Shown here: one piece after another, positions 36,635-45,058 of the stretch | Numbering within the stretch: position 1 is the stretch's first letter | Layout of the letters: the number at the start of each line of letters is the position of its first letter | Origin: an uncultured Poribacteria bacterium | GTDB taxonomy: Bacteria > Poribacteria > WGA-4E > WGA-3G | Reading direction: 5' to 3' | Assembly: GCA_951828385.1 (NCBI GenBank) | Contig: OX639973.1 | Span: 4,703,200 to 4,767,199 of the forward strand | DNA: 64,000 nt | Notes under the pieces: model-generated | The model's input: only the letters and a program-made list of their open reading frames with translations | Told to the model about the DNA's origin: nothing | Database searches by the model: none | Program-made: the position numbers and the translations under genes

Positions 36635-37477
36635 ATGTTTAGTATTCTCGACGTTTTTTATCTCGTTTTCAGCCAACTCGCAGTCGGCGGATTTGCTCTG
36701 CTCCTTTTAGTCCCGAAAGCGTTAGTTGGCGCGAATTTCTATCGTTTGATGGGAAGCATCTACTTGCTTGTCAGTGGTTTATCGCGCTGCGCGGACTTAG
36801 CTCTCCATCGGCAACCCGTCACTTTTCTCAATTTTTTCGGATTCTGGCAGAACCCCGAATCTGTTTTGGTCATCTCTTTTGTGCTTATCCTTTTCATCTA
36901 TACACTGAGTTGGTGGTTCAAAGTCCCGCTGCTCACGCGGCTCGTTTTCTGGGGTGGCGTAATTTGTGGTGCTGCGTGGGTCGTTTTGAGTGCTCAGCGT
37001 TATTCCGAAATTGTTCAATTTCCCGGTGAAATGTTTCTACTCCCACTTCAATTCTTGACAGCAGCTGTATTACTCGGTGCCGTCCACAGCGGCATGTGGT
37101 TTGGGCACTGGTACCTTGTGACACCGGATCTACCCGTGATTTATCTGAAACGGTTTAATGCCGTGTTACTCTATACCCTTTCAGGGATAGCACTCCTGCT
37201 CTGCCTGAACATCTTTTTCAGGCAGCAATCCACGGATGTTGTCCCTTTTAATCTTTTCTACCAAATCATCTTCAGCATGCGGATGCTTATAGGCATTGCT
37301 GGCACATTGCTCCTCTACTTTATCACATGGGACTGCTTACGTCCTAAGTCTGTCGCGCGTGATGTGCTTGGTGCAACACGCGCTGCAACCGGTTTTCTTT
37401 TTATTGCCATTATTACCGTCTTCCTCGGCGAGTTTTGTAGCCGATTTTTGCTCTTGGAGATGCGATTCATTTTCTAA
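36635..37477 (+). CDS. multi-pass membrane protein of unknown function
   Basis: This 280-residue protein has about eight hydrophobic segments and little else. A conserved-looking loop GMWFGHWYLVTPDLP contains two histidines or aromatic residues that could bind a cofactor, but no family is recognised. It stands in the position normally held by rpoB after rplL, yet is separated from it by a strong terminator, so it is an independent unit. Function unknown. Confidence 0.75.
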   Translation: MFSILDVFYLVFSQLAVGGFALLLLVPKALVGANFYRLMGSIYLLVSGLSRCADLALHRQPVTFLNFFGFWQNPESVLVISFVLILFIYTLSWWFKVPLLTRLVFWGGVICGAAWVVLSAQRYSEIVQFPGEMFLLPLQFLTAAVLLGAVHSGMWFGHWYLVTPDLPVIYLKRFNAVLLYTLSGIALLLCLNIFFRQQSTDVVPFNLFYQIIFSMRMLIGIAGTLLLYFITWDCLRPKSVARDVLGATRAATGFLFIAIITVFLGEFCSRFLLLEMRFIF

Positions 37478-37505
37478 AAAAACAAAGATGCTGTGAGATT
37501 TATAA

Positions 37506-37685
37506 TATAGTGAATCCTAAAAATAAGTAGACATCTTTGTAGCATAAACTTCCAGTTTGTGCTTTGTAGCATAAACTTCCAGTTTGTGCTTTGTAGCATA
37601 AACTTCCAGTTTGTGCCAGTCTGAATGCCTGTCATAGGCATTCAGACTGTTTGAGAGTGCCCAATTAATTATAGGTTTTACTATA
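37506..37685. mobile_element. MITE, 180 bases, with internal triplication
   Basis: Second locus of the element at 26412-26537. Terminal inverted repeats start TATAGTGAATCC and, reversed, TATAGTAAAACC, matching at 17 of 21 positions. The same palindrome CAGTCTGAATGCC/GGCATTCAGACTG is inside. No coding capacity. Confidence 0.8.
37535..37615. repeat. 27-base unit repeated three times
   Basis: CTTTGTAGCATAAACTTCCA plus GTTTGTG is present three times in perfect tandem (starts 37535, 37562, 37589). The MITE copy at 26412 has one unit. Confidence 0.97.
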
Positions 37686-37691
37686 AAGTCA

Positions 37692-37742
37692 GCGGAAAGT
37701 ATATAGACATCTCAGGGACACTGATTATACGATACTTTCCGC
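37692..37742 (+). promoter_or_regulatory. inverted repeat before the FG-GAP gene
   Basis: GCGGAAAGTAT (37692) and ATACTTTCCGC (37732) form an 11-bp perfect stem with a 29-base loop, ending 28 bases before the start codon. It could be an operator or a leader hairpin. Confidence 0.5.
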
Positions 37743-37770
37743 TTATTACTTTACTATAATTGGAGGGAAA

Positions 37771-39921
37771 ATGCGAATTTTAATACTGTTGTTCGTTTTT
37801 TGGCCTTTATCTCTCACGTGGGCGGATATTCAATTTGAAGATGTATCACAACAGGCCGGGATTACACGGGTCGGTGAAAGTTGGGGGAATGCTTGGGGTG
37901 ACTTTGATGGTGATGGGTATCTCGATTTATGGGCTACTAACCACCGACACAAGCCAAGTCTTTATCGAAATAACGGAGACGGCACCTTCACAGACATTAT
38001 TGATATAGTTTGGGATGCGAATCCATTCGCGGATACGCATGGCGCAGCGTGGGCTGATTTTGATAACGATGGCGATCAAGACCTCATTGTCCTATCAGGC
38101 AGCAGCGGCGGCTTAAATAGTAAAGCACACATCAATCACGGGAACCATTTTTATATAAACGAAAGTGGACGACTCATAGAGAGTGCTACCCAACTCGGCA
38201 TCGATTATCCACTTTTGCGAGGCAGAACCCCTTTATGGTTCGATTGGAATCGCGATGGGCTGCTTGATGTACTATTGACTGGTGTTGCCCGAACAGATGT
38301 AACGCAGACGTTTATCGGATCCGCGGTCTTCGGTCAAGTCGCGGGAAAATTTGAAAATATGAATGCAATATCTGGGTTCTTCCTTAAGAAAAGCGTGGAA
38401 TTTGCGCAACTGGCGAGCCTCACTAAGACAGGAAATTTGCACCTCATTTTGGGGTCTCATTCCCATGTCTATCCTGCTGCCCTATACGAAATATCTGGTA
38501 CCCCTTTTCAGGATGTAACCGGCGCGCTTACGATCCGAGGCGGGTATATTGTACAAGACGCTGCCGTTACGGATATGAATGGAGATCTGCTACCCGATAT
38601 TTTTCTTGCACGTAGCATTTATCCATCCTATATAGCTCAACCCGATGCACATAGATTAGAACTGAATATTCAAAGCACTTTAGGGGTCCTTTCTCAACCT
38701 ATTCCTATTTTCCTTGAAAAGGGAGTCTCTTTTAAAGCCGAAGGGGATGTCTATTTTGAGATTTATTCAGAGTGGGGGCCACAGCGCCACCTTCTCAAAA
38801 TTGGGGCAGTTGGGTATGAGATAACAGAATTTGATGGCGGTGAATTTATAGCGGTCAGACCAAATCTCAGAGCTGTTACCTTTAAAGTTAGACTGTCGCC
38901 TGACGATCCGAGGGTCGCTGGGCTTAAGGCGCGCCCTGAAAACGAAAGATTTGGGATTTACGTCGGATATGATCCGAACACCGAAGAATGGACACTCATC
39001 TATCATAAGCTACCTGCTACGACTTTAATTCAAACTACTGAGCCTATATCGGATGTCGAAACCATTAATTTTTTCCCATTCGTAGATATACGTTCCGATC
39101 TTCTAATTAACAAAAGCACTGGCTTTGAACCCTTACCGCCGTTGAACGAGGCAAGACATTTCCCAGACTGCCACTCTGTGGCTGCAGGCGATTTTGATAA
39201 TGATATGGATATTGACCTTTATGTCGTCCGTTCGAGTACCGCTGAGAATCTACCGAATCACCTTTACGAAAATCAAGGGGACGGCAATTTTATTCACCTA
39301 CCAGATACAGGTGACGCGTCAGGAAGCGAACAAGGCAGAGGTCAAAGCGTTACCATGGCTGACTATGATCGCGATGGACACCTTGACCTCTTTGTTACCA
39401 ACGGTAGAGGCATGTATCCGTTTAGCGAAGGGCCCGACCAACTCTTCCGCAACCTCGGCAGCGATAATAATTGGCTCCAAATTGATTTAGAGGGTACCCT
39501 TTCCAATCGCGATGGAATTGGCGCACGCCTCTTTGCAACAACACCTGATGGAAAAATTCAACTGCGAGAAAATGGCGGCGGAATCCATTGGGCACAGCAA
39601 GACCAGAAACGTATCCATTTTGGACTGGCACAGAATGAGAGCGTTAGCGAATTAGTGATCCACTGGCCGAGCGGCATTGTTCAAAAATTGAGGAATGTAA
39701 CAGCAAACCAAGTATTACGCATCGTTGAAAAGGATAGTCAAGCCTTTCTTCCCGGTGATGTCAATCAAGATGGAGTCGTGAATATCCTTGATCTCGTCGT
39801 TGTAGTGAAACATTTTGGTGAAACCCCGCCTACTGAGGCACGAGTTGATGTCAACAACGATAACACAGTAAATATCTTAGATCTCATTGCTATTTCAAAT
39901 TTATTTACTGAAAAGGACTGA
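37771..39921 (+). CDS. secreted FG-GAP/ASPIC protein with C-terminal dockerin
   Basis: This 716-residue protein has a signal peptide (residues 1-18), FG-GAP/VCBS-type repeats (WGDFDGDGYLDLW, WADFDNDGDQDLIV and later DYDRDGHLDLFV) that form a calcium-binding beta-propeller, an ASPIC/UnbV domain (about 557-650) and a C-terminal type I dockerin with two calcium loops (GDVNQDGVVNILD and DVNNDNTVNILD). Dockerins bind cohesins, so the protein may be attached to a surface complex. No cohesin gene is seen here. GGAGGG precedes the ATG. Confidence 0.92.
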   Translation: MRILILLFVFWPLSLTWADIQFEDVSQQAGITRVGESWGNAWGDFDGDGYLDLWATNHRHKPSLYRNNGDGTFTDIIDIVWDANPFADTHGAAWADFDNDGDQDLIVLSGSSGGLNSKAHINHGNHFYINESGRLIESATQLGIDYPLLRGRTPLWFDWNRDGLLDVLLTGVARTDVTQTFIGSAVFGQVAGKFENMNAISGFFLKKSVEFAQLASLTKTGNLHLILGSHSHVYPAALYEISGTPFQDVTGALTIRGGYIVQDAAVTDMNGDLLPDIFLARSIYPSYIAQPDAHRLELNIQSTLGVLSQPIPIFLEKGVSFKAEGDVYFEIYSEWGPQRHLLKIGAVGYEITEFDGGEFIAVRPNLRAVTFKVRLSPDDPRVAGLKARPENERFGIYVGYDPNTEEWTLIYHKLPATTLIQTTEPISDVETINFFPFVDIRSDLLINKSTGFEPLPPLNEARHFPDCHSVAAGDFDNDMDIDLYVVRSSTAENLPNHLYENQGDGNFIHLPDTGDASGSEQGRGQSVTMADYDRDGHLDLFVTNGRGMYPFSEGPDQLFRNLGSDNNWLQIDLEGTLSNRDGIGARLFATTPDGKIQLRENGGGIHWAQQDQKRIHFGLAQNESVSELVIHWPSGIVQKLRNVTANQVLRIVEKDSQAFLPGDVNQDGVVNILDLVVVVKHFGETPPTEARVDVNNDNTVNILDLIAISNLFTEKD

Positions 39922-40053
39922 AGAGTCTCTTAAATTAACTTTTGCGCATTTGCGGTAGAGGGTCCTGATATGAATCTTACTTAAAATCTATTGAAAATTA
40001 AAATGGGACGTGCTAAAATAACTGCAACCATTAAAGACATTAGGAGGCACATA

Positions 40054-41124
40054 ATGAAATCTCAAATTTTTTATCAACCCGAATCGATGAGCCTTGAAGA
40101 CCGACCTGTACCAGAACCCGGTGATAATGACCTGTTAGTTCAAGTACGTTCGGTAGGTATCTGCGGTTCGGATGTCGCATATTATTTTGGTAACAGTTCA
40201 CTCGAAACAGACGACGGAAAAGGACCCCTGATCCTTGGACACGAATTTACAGGTGAAGTCGTTGAAGTCGGCAGTGAAGCAGGAGCAACAGGTGGATTTA
40301 AAGTTGGGGACAGAGTTGTTGTTAATCCCGTCCAATCGAACCCGAACTCCTTTTGGAGTAAAAAAGGGTTGTCGAACCTGTGCCCTGAAAAACGGGTTTT
40401 AGGTGTAGGTGTTGATGGCGGATTCGCCGAGTACGCAGTCTCTGATTATCGTTGGACAGTCAAATTACCCGATAACGTTACTTATGATCAAGGCGCGTTA
40501 ACAGAACCACTTGCCTGTGGACTCTATGCCGTCAACAATCTCAATGCTGAAGAAGGACAAACCGCCGTTGTTTTCGGACCGGGACCTATCGGTCTAATGA
40601 TGGTGCAGGTATTGAAGAGCCGCGGCTTGAAAAATGTACTGCTTGTTGGAACGCGTGATTATCGCTTGGATTGCGGCAAAGAACTCGGGGCAGATGTCGT
40701 CGTCAATGTCAGCGATACCAACTCTCCACACTATGTTGAAGACTTGGGAGCTACAATTGAGGAACTCAATAACGGTGAATTAGCAGACCGCGCAATTACG
40801 GCTACCAGCTCACTCGACGCAATCCACTCTGCACTCGAAGTAACCGGTCGGCACGCAACCGTCGTTATCTTCGGACTCCCCGGTGACAAAGACGTGATGC
40901 AAGTACCGATCCTTGATACTATCCTTGATGATAAAACCATTCGCTTCTCTTGGCTCGCACCCGATACATGGGAAGAAGCCGTACAACTTATTTCGAGCGG
41001 CGATGTCAATATGGACAAAATTATTAGCCATGAATTCTCGCTTGATTCGCTCGTTGAAGGGATAACAAAGGTACGAAACCGTGAAGATGCTTGTACAAAA
41101 GGTTTAATAAAAGTTTCTTCCTAA
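40054..41124 (+). CDS. zinc-dependent alcohol/polyol dehydrogenase (MDR family)
   Basis: This 356-residue medium-chain dehydrogenase keeps the catalytic zinc set: the cysteine of GICGSD, GHEF and the LTEPLACG segment, plus a Rossmann motif GPGPIGLM. It resembles sorbitol or threonine dehydrogenases. The usual four-cysteine structural zinc loop is reduced to one cysteine in NLCPEK, so that site is lost. AGGAGG lies before the ATG at 40054; the longer open frame upstream has no ribosome site. The substrate is probably a sugar alcohol (inference). Confidence 0.92.
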   Translation: MKSQIFYQPESMSLEDRPVPEPGDNDLLVQVRSVGICGSDVAYYFGNSSLETDDGKGPLILGHEFTGEVVEVGSEAGATGGFKVGDRVVVNPVQSNPNSFWSKKGLSNLCPEKRVLGVGVDGGFAEYAVSDYRWTVKLPDNVTYDQGALTEPLACGLYAVNNLNAEEGQTAVVFGPGPIGLMMVQVLKSRGLKNVLLVGTRDYRLDCGKELGADVVVNVSDTNSPHYVEDLGATIEELNNGELADRAITATSSLDAIHSALEVTGRHATVVIFGLPGDKDVMQVPILDTILDDKTIRFSWLAPDTWEEAVQLISSGDVNMDKIISHEFSLDSLVEGITKVRNREDACTKGLIKVSS

Positions 41125-41136
41125 GCGGTATCTAAT

Positions 41137-41466
41137 ATGGGTATCCCATTTTTCATCGTTTTTGTCCTTTCGATCGCTTTTTTATCGCTTGGGATAACTG
41201 GGTTGGGTGACTTTGTCTCGGTGGAGTGGCCGCAGCAGGACTCACCCGAGGCGGTCACCCCGTACCTCAGCTTGCAAGCCAATTATTCAGCAATCGGGCG
41301 ATGCGTTTCAGGGTTTCTACTCTTTCTCGTGAGCCTCTATGTTATGGGGTTTCTCCTCTATCTTGAGGAGCGAGAGAGTGGTAGGATTATGAAAAACGTT
41401 AAAAGTTTCGCGAAACTACGACAGTTCCTGGAACGGCATCAAAAAAGCAATTTAAAACTGCATTGA
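41137..41466 (+). CDS. small membrane protein of unknown function
   Basis: This 109-residue protein has two hydrophobic segments (about 4-24 and 58-80) separated by a polar loop, and a basic C-terminal tail. No family is recognised. It lies 12 bases after the dehydrogenase gene and 19 bases before hemE, so it is probably co-transcribed with the heme genes. Confidence 0.65.
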   Translation: MGIPFFIVFVLSIAFLSLGITGLGDFVSVEWPQQDSPEAVTPYLSLQANYSAIGRCVSGFLLFLVSLYVMGFLLYLEERESGRIMKNVKSFAKLRQFLERHQKSNLKLH

Positions 41467-41485
41467 AGAGGTAATCTCTCTCAGC

Positions 41486-42565
41486 ATGGAACAGCAATTA
41501 AAAAATGACTTACTTCTTCGCGCAGCGCGATGTCTGCCAGTGGAACGCGTACCCGTATGGATGATGCGACAGGCAGGCAGGTCAGATCCCCTTTATCGAC
41601 AGATGCGACAAGAATTGAACATCCCTTTAGAACAGCTCTTCCGAACCTGTCCCGCACCGATATCAGACACCGATGTCGAATCGGCAGTCAAGATTTCGCT
41701 TCTCCCAAAACGTATCGGCGTTGATGCGATTATTGTCTATAAAGATATTCTTACCCCGCTTGCACCGATGGGCGCGCATTTTCGGTTTGACCCAGGCCCC
41801 ATTTTAGACACACCAATTCGGACGCAAGCACAGATAGACGCACTCCAACCGGTCAATGAACCCGCCTCACAGTTAGCGTTCACAGGGAAAGTCATTCGTA
41901 AACTACGCGAGACCCTGAACGGAGAACTACCGCTCATCGGTTTTGCGGGGGCACCTTTGACGCTCGCATTTTTCCTGATTGCAGCGGAAAGTCCTATCAA
42001 ACGCGGTGCCGGTGTATCGGAAAAGGCGACCCCGGTTTTCCAAATGATTGAAGAAGCCCCTGAACGCTTGCATCGTTTGCTCAGCAAATTGACAGAGATG
42101 ACCGTTAATTATTTGAACTACCAAATCAGCGAGGGGGTTCAAATTGTACAACTTTTCGAGTCCATCGCAGATGTCTTACCGAGACACATATACGAGGAAT
42201 TCGCATTTCCGTATCACCAACAAATTTTCGCTGAACTCAGCCGAGAGGCACCCGGAATACTTTTCGCAAAAGAGTGCAACTATCTCGATTTAATGCACCA
42301 AAGCGGGGCAGGTGTACTGAGTGTCGGGAAATGCGTAGACCTTGGCAGAGCCAAAGCCGAGACCGATGGCACCGTCGCTTTTCAGGGCAACGTGGATAAC
42401 GATATGCTCCGGGACGGAACACCTGATGACATCACGGCAGCCGTCGAAACCTGCTTAGAGCAGGGCGGAAAGACAGGGCATATATTGAATTTGAGTCATG
42501 GACTTCACAGAGACACACCTTTTGAAAACGTTAAACATTTTGTAAATATCGCAAAAACACTTTAG
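41486..42565 (+). CDS. hemE: uroporphyrinogen decarboxylase
   Basis: This 359-residue protein has the HemE signatures PVWMMRQAGR, the catalytic-type aspartate in VYKDILTPL and a C-terminal NLSHGLHRDTP. It removes the four acetate carboxyls of uroporphyrinogen III to give coproporphyrinogen III. The usual RYLPEYR motif reads RSDPLYR here, a change next to the active-site entrance. AAGAGG precedes the start. It leads the hemE-MBL-hemH-oxidase-cytochrome operon. Confidence 0.95.
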   Translation: MEQQLKNDLLLRAARCLPVERVPVWMMRQAGRSDPLYRQMRQELNIPLEQLFRTCPAPISDTDVESAVKISLLPKRIGVDAIIVYKDILTPLAPMGAHFRFDPGPILDTPIRTQAQIDALQPVNEPASQLAFTGKVIRKLRETLNGELPLIGFAGAPLTLAFFLIAAESPIKRGAGVSEKATPVFQMIEEAPERLHRLLSKLTEMTVNYLNYQISEGVQIVQLFESIADVLPRHIYEEFAFPYHQQIFAELSREAPGILFAKECNYLDLMHQSGAGVLSVGKCVDLGRAKAETDGTVAFQGNVDNDMLRDGTPDDITAAVETCLEQGGKTGHILNLSHGLHRDTPFENVKHFVNIAKTL

Positions 42566-42581
42566 GAATACAATAAAAAAC

Positions 42582-44030
42582 ATGACAGAGAACCCTTTTG
42601 CACCACGACAATACGGACAACTCGTTAAAGTTACAGAACGGGTGTATCTGTTTCGCAATATCGTCAACTCCTCTATTGTCATTGGAGATAACGGTGTGGC
42701 CGTCATTGATACACAAGTCAACCAAATGATGGCACGACGACTGTACAACGCCATCCGTACTGTTACAGACAAGCCAATTCTGTATGCAATTAACACACAC
42801 TATCACTGGGACCATACGAACGGAAACACTATTTTTCATCAGGTAGGCGCAACTCTCGTCGCACGCGAGATGACGAAAGACTTCATGGTGAACAGATCAC
42901 CACGACAAGAGGCGTTCCTCCGATCTCGTGGTTTTACACTCGGCGACCCACCCTTCCTTCCACAGCAGACATTCACACACGAAACCGAACTCGATTTAGG
43001 AAATCAACGCTTACACCTCGTTCATTTAGGAAAGGCAGAAACAGACGATGCCACTGCTATCAGAATTCCCGCAGAGGATTGTATCGTCTCTGGCGATACC
43101 GTTATGACCGGGAGTTTTCCCATCTTTGGGCAACCTGTCATGAATGAAGGACTCATGGCGAACCACGATTGGATCAATACAATTAAAGAACTGCGAACAT
43201 ACACACCGAAATCTGTACTACCGGGACACGGGCCTTTAGCGCAGGACGCTGAAATCGAGCTGTTACTCCAAATAGAATCCTATTTTCTAACGGAAGTCCG
43301 AAAGCGCGTCGAACAAGGCATGTCTTTAGCCGAACTCCTCGCTGAGATGGAGGCTAACTTTCCTGACTGGATTCGGTCTATCGCCGAAGTGTGGGGAACA
43401 CCCCGCTATGCGATTTTAAGGGTGTACCGCGGGTTGATTGACGACCCGGAACCGGGCTGGCAACACCTGAAACCTTCGGCTATTCCAGTTGCGGATACTG
43501 AAAAACTTCACCAAAAAACACACGCACTTGAAAAATTTGAAGCGTACCGAGAAACCGCCGAAGAGGTCGCGGAGGGAAATGATTTCGGTTTAGCAATCGC
43601 TATCTTGAAAACCGCAACCGAAAAATTTTCTAATCTTCCGGACGCATGGACAGCATACGCGGATTTACTCACGCAAGCGTCCCGCAGCGTGTCAAGCGTC
43701 CTTGAGAAGGGAGACTTCTTCGCCGAAGCGAAAAAAGCACTCAATACCGCACTTGAATTGGACCCAGATTACGCATCTGCACACCTTTTACGCGGTTACA
43801 ATCACATTCTCTCTGCTTACCGCAACGGCGATGAAACAAAAACAGGGTTGGCATCCATTTATCAGGCGCTTGTCAATGGACTTCACGGCACACAACTTGC
43901 ACAAGCATACTTTTCCATCGGACTCGCACATCGCACAAATGGAGATGAAACCTTGGCACGTGAAGCTTTCGCGAAGGCGATCGCTGCCGATGCTCGGTTC
44001 ATGCCAGCACAATTAGCCAATATGGCGTAG
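42582..44030 (+). CDS. metallo-beta-lactamase-fold hydrolase with TPR-like tail
   Basis: This 482-residue protein has an N-terminal MBL domain with THYHWDH (H73, H75, D77, H78), a distal GDTVM metal aspartate and GHGPL. An alkyl-sulfatase-like dimerisation region and helical TPR-like repeats (about 320-480, ALNTALELDPDYASAHLLRGY) follow. It hydrolyses an unknown ester or thioester. It sits 16 bases after hemE and 14 before hemH, so it is inside the heme operon, although no known heme step needs an MBL enzyme. Confidence 0.9.
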   Translation: MTENPFAPRQYGQLVKVTERVYLFRNIVNSSIVIGDNGVAVIDTQVNQMMARRLYNAIRTVTDKPILYAINTHYHWDHTNGNTIFHQVGATLVAREMTKDFMVNRSPRQEAFLRSRGFTLGDPPFLPQQTFTHETELDLGNQRLHLVHLGKAETDDATAIRIPAEDCIVSGDTVMTGSFPIFGQPVMNEGLMANHDWINTIKELRTYTPKSVLPGHGPLAQDAEIELLLQIESYFLTEVRKRVEQGMSLAELLAEMEANFPDWIRSIAEVWGTPRYAILRVYRGLIDDPEPGWQHLKPSAIPVADTEKLHQKTHALEKFEAYRETAEEVAEGNDFGLAIAILKTATEKFSNLPDAWTAYADLLTQASRSVSSVLEKGDFFAEAKKALNTALELDPDYASAHLLRGYNHILSAYRNGDETKTGLASIYQALVNGLHGTQLAQAYFSIGLAHRTNGDETLAREAFAKAIAADARFMPAQLANMA

Positions 44031-44044
44031 GAGGCATATTAATA

Positions 44045-44989
44045 ATGAGATACGACAGTGTCTTACTCGTTGCATTTGGGGGACCCACCCCCGGATGCTG
44101 TCAGAAATACGATAGTGATGCATGTCCCGGTGAGGCTTACTGCTTTGTTGAAGGAATTGCTGGAACAGCCGAATCCCAAAGAGAACGTGTAAAAGACATT
44201 TCGACACATTACATAAAATTAGGCGGATTTTCGCCATTCAATGAATTGACTTTCAGGCAAGCCGACGCTTTAGAAAACGCATTACAAGCACGTAATCTTC
44301 CGCTTCCTGTTTATGCTGGATTCAGGCATTGGACACCTTATTTAAAAGAAGTCATCGCTGAAATGGCACAAAAAGGACACCGTAAAATACTCGGCATTAT
44401 CATGGCACCCCACCAATCTAAATTCAGTTGGGAGTGGTATCAACAGACAGTGAAAAAAGGAATGGACGCAGTTGAGGGTGAAAAACCGACGATTGACTAT
44501 CTTGACCCGTGGTATACACGTAAGGGCTACATCGGTGCCATCGCTGAGATTATCAAAACCGCGTGTGCGGACAAGTTAGAACGCGCGGCGCTGGTTTTCA
44601 CAGCACACGCAATCCCGCAGGCAGCCGCGGATAACTCACCGTACATACAACAGCTTGGAAGGACCGGCGAAGCGGTCGCCCAGGAACTCGGAAAAGCTCA
44701 ATTCGGCTTGGCATACCAAAGCGAGGTGGAAAACAGTCCTATCCCGTGGACACAGCCTGACATCAACGATTGGCTTAAAGCCCGAAAACAAGAAGGCGTT
44801 GACACCGTTGTCGCCTCGCCGATCGGTTTTCTTTGCGATCATGTTGAAGTACTCTACGACCTTGACATAGAGGCGGCCGAGACAGCGGAAGCCTGCGGAA
44901 TTGATTTTATTCGGGCAGGAACTGTCGGTGCCCACCCCAAATTCATCAACATGTTAGCAGATTTTGTGTATGAAAGGTCTGCGAAGTAG
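44045..44989 (+). CDS. hemH: ferrochelatase
   Basis: This 314-residue protein has the ferrochelatase core: VLLVAFGGP, GGFSPFNE, the catalytic histidine in FTAHAIP and the glutamate in CDHVEVLYDLD. It inserts ferrous iron into a porphyrin. The N-terminal loop is unusual, with four cysteines (C18, C19, C27, C33) where most family members have none, and could hold a metal or Fe-S site (inference). It is followed 69 bases on by the porphyrinogen oxidase gene. Confidence 0.94.
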   Translation: MRYDSVLLVAFGGPTPGCCQKYDSDACPGEAYCFVEGIAGTAESQRERVKDISTHYIKLGGFSPFNELTFRQADALENALQARNLPLPVYAGFRHWTPYLKEVIAEMAQKGHRKILGIIMAPHQSKFSWEWYQQTVKKGMDAVEGEKPTIDYLDPWYTRKGYIGAIAEIIKTACADKLERAALVFTAHAIPQAAADNSPYIQQLGRTGEAVAQELGKAQFGLAYQSEVENSPIPWTQPDINDWLKARKQEGVDTVVASPIGFLCDHVEVLYDLDIEAAETAEACGIDFIRAGTVGAHPKFINMLADFVYERSAK

Positions 44990-45058
44990 GAACAACTCAT
45001 CCTGAATTGGAGCGTTGTGCGTAAATCCTGAACTGAAGCACTGAAGGACGAGGGACAC

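Noticed and set aside
37535-37615. Three 27-base repeats resembling a CRISPR array
   Set aside because: The units are directly adjacent without spacers and lie inside a MITE; no cas gene is in the window.
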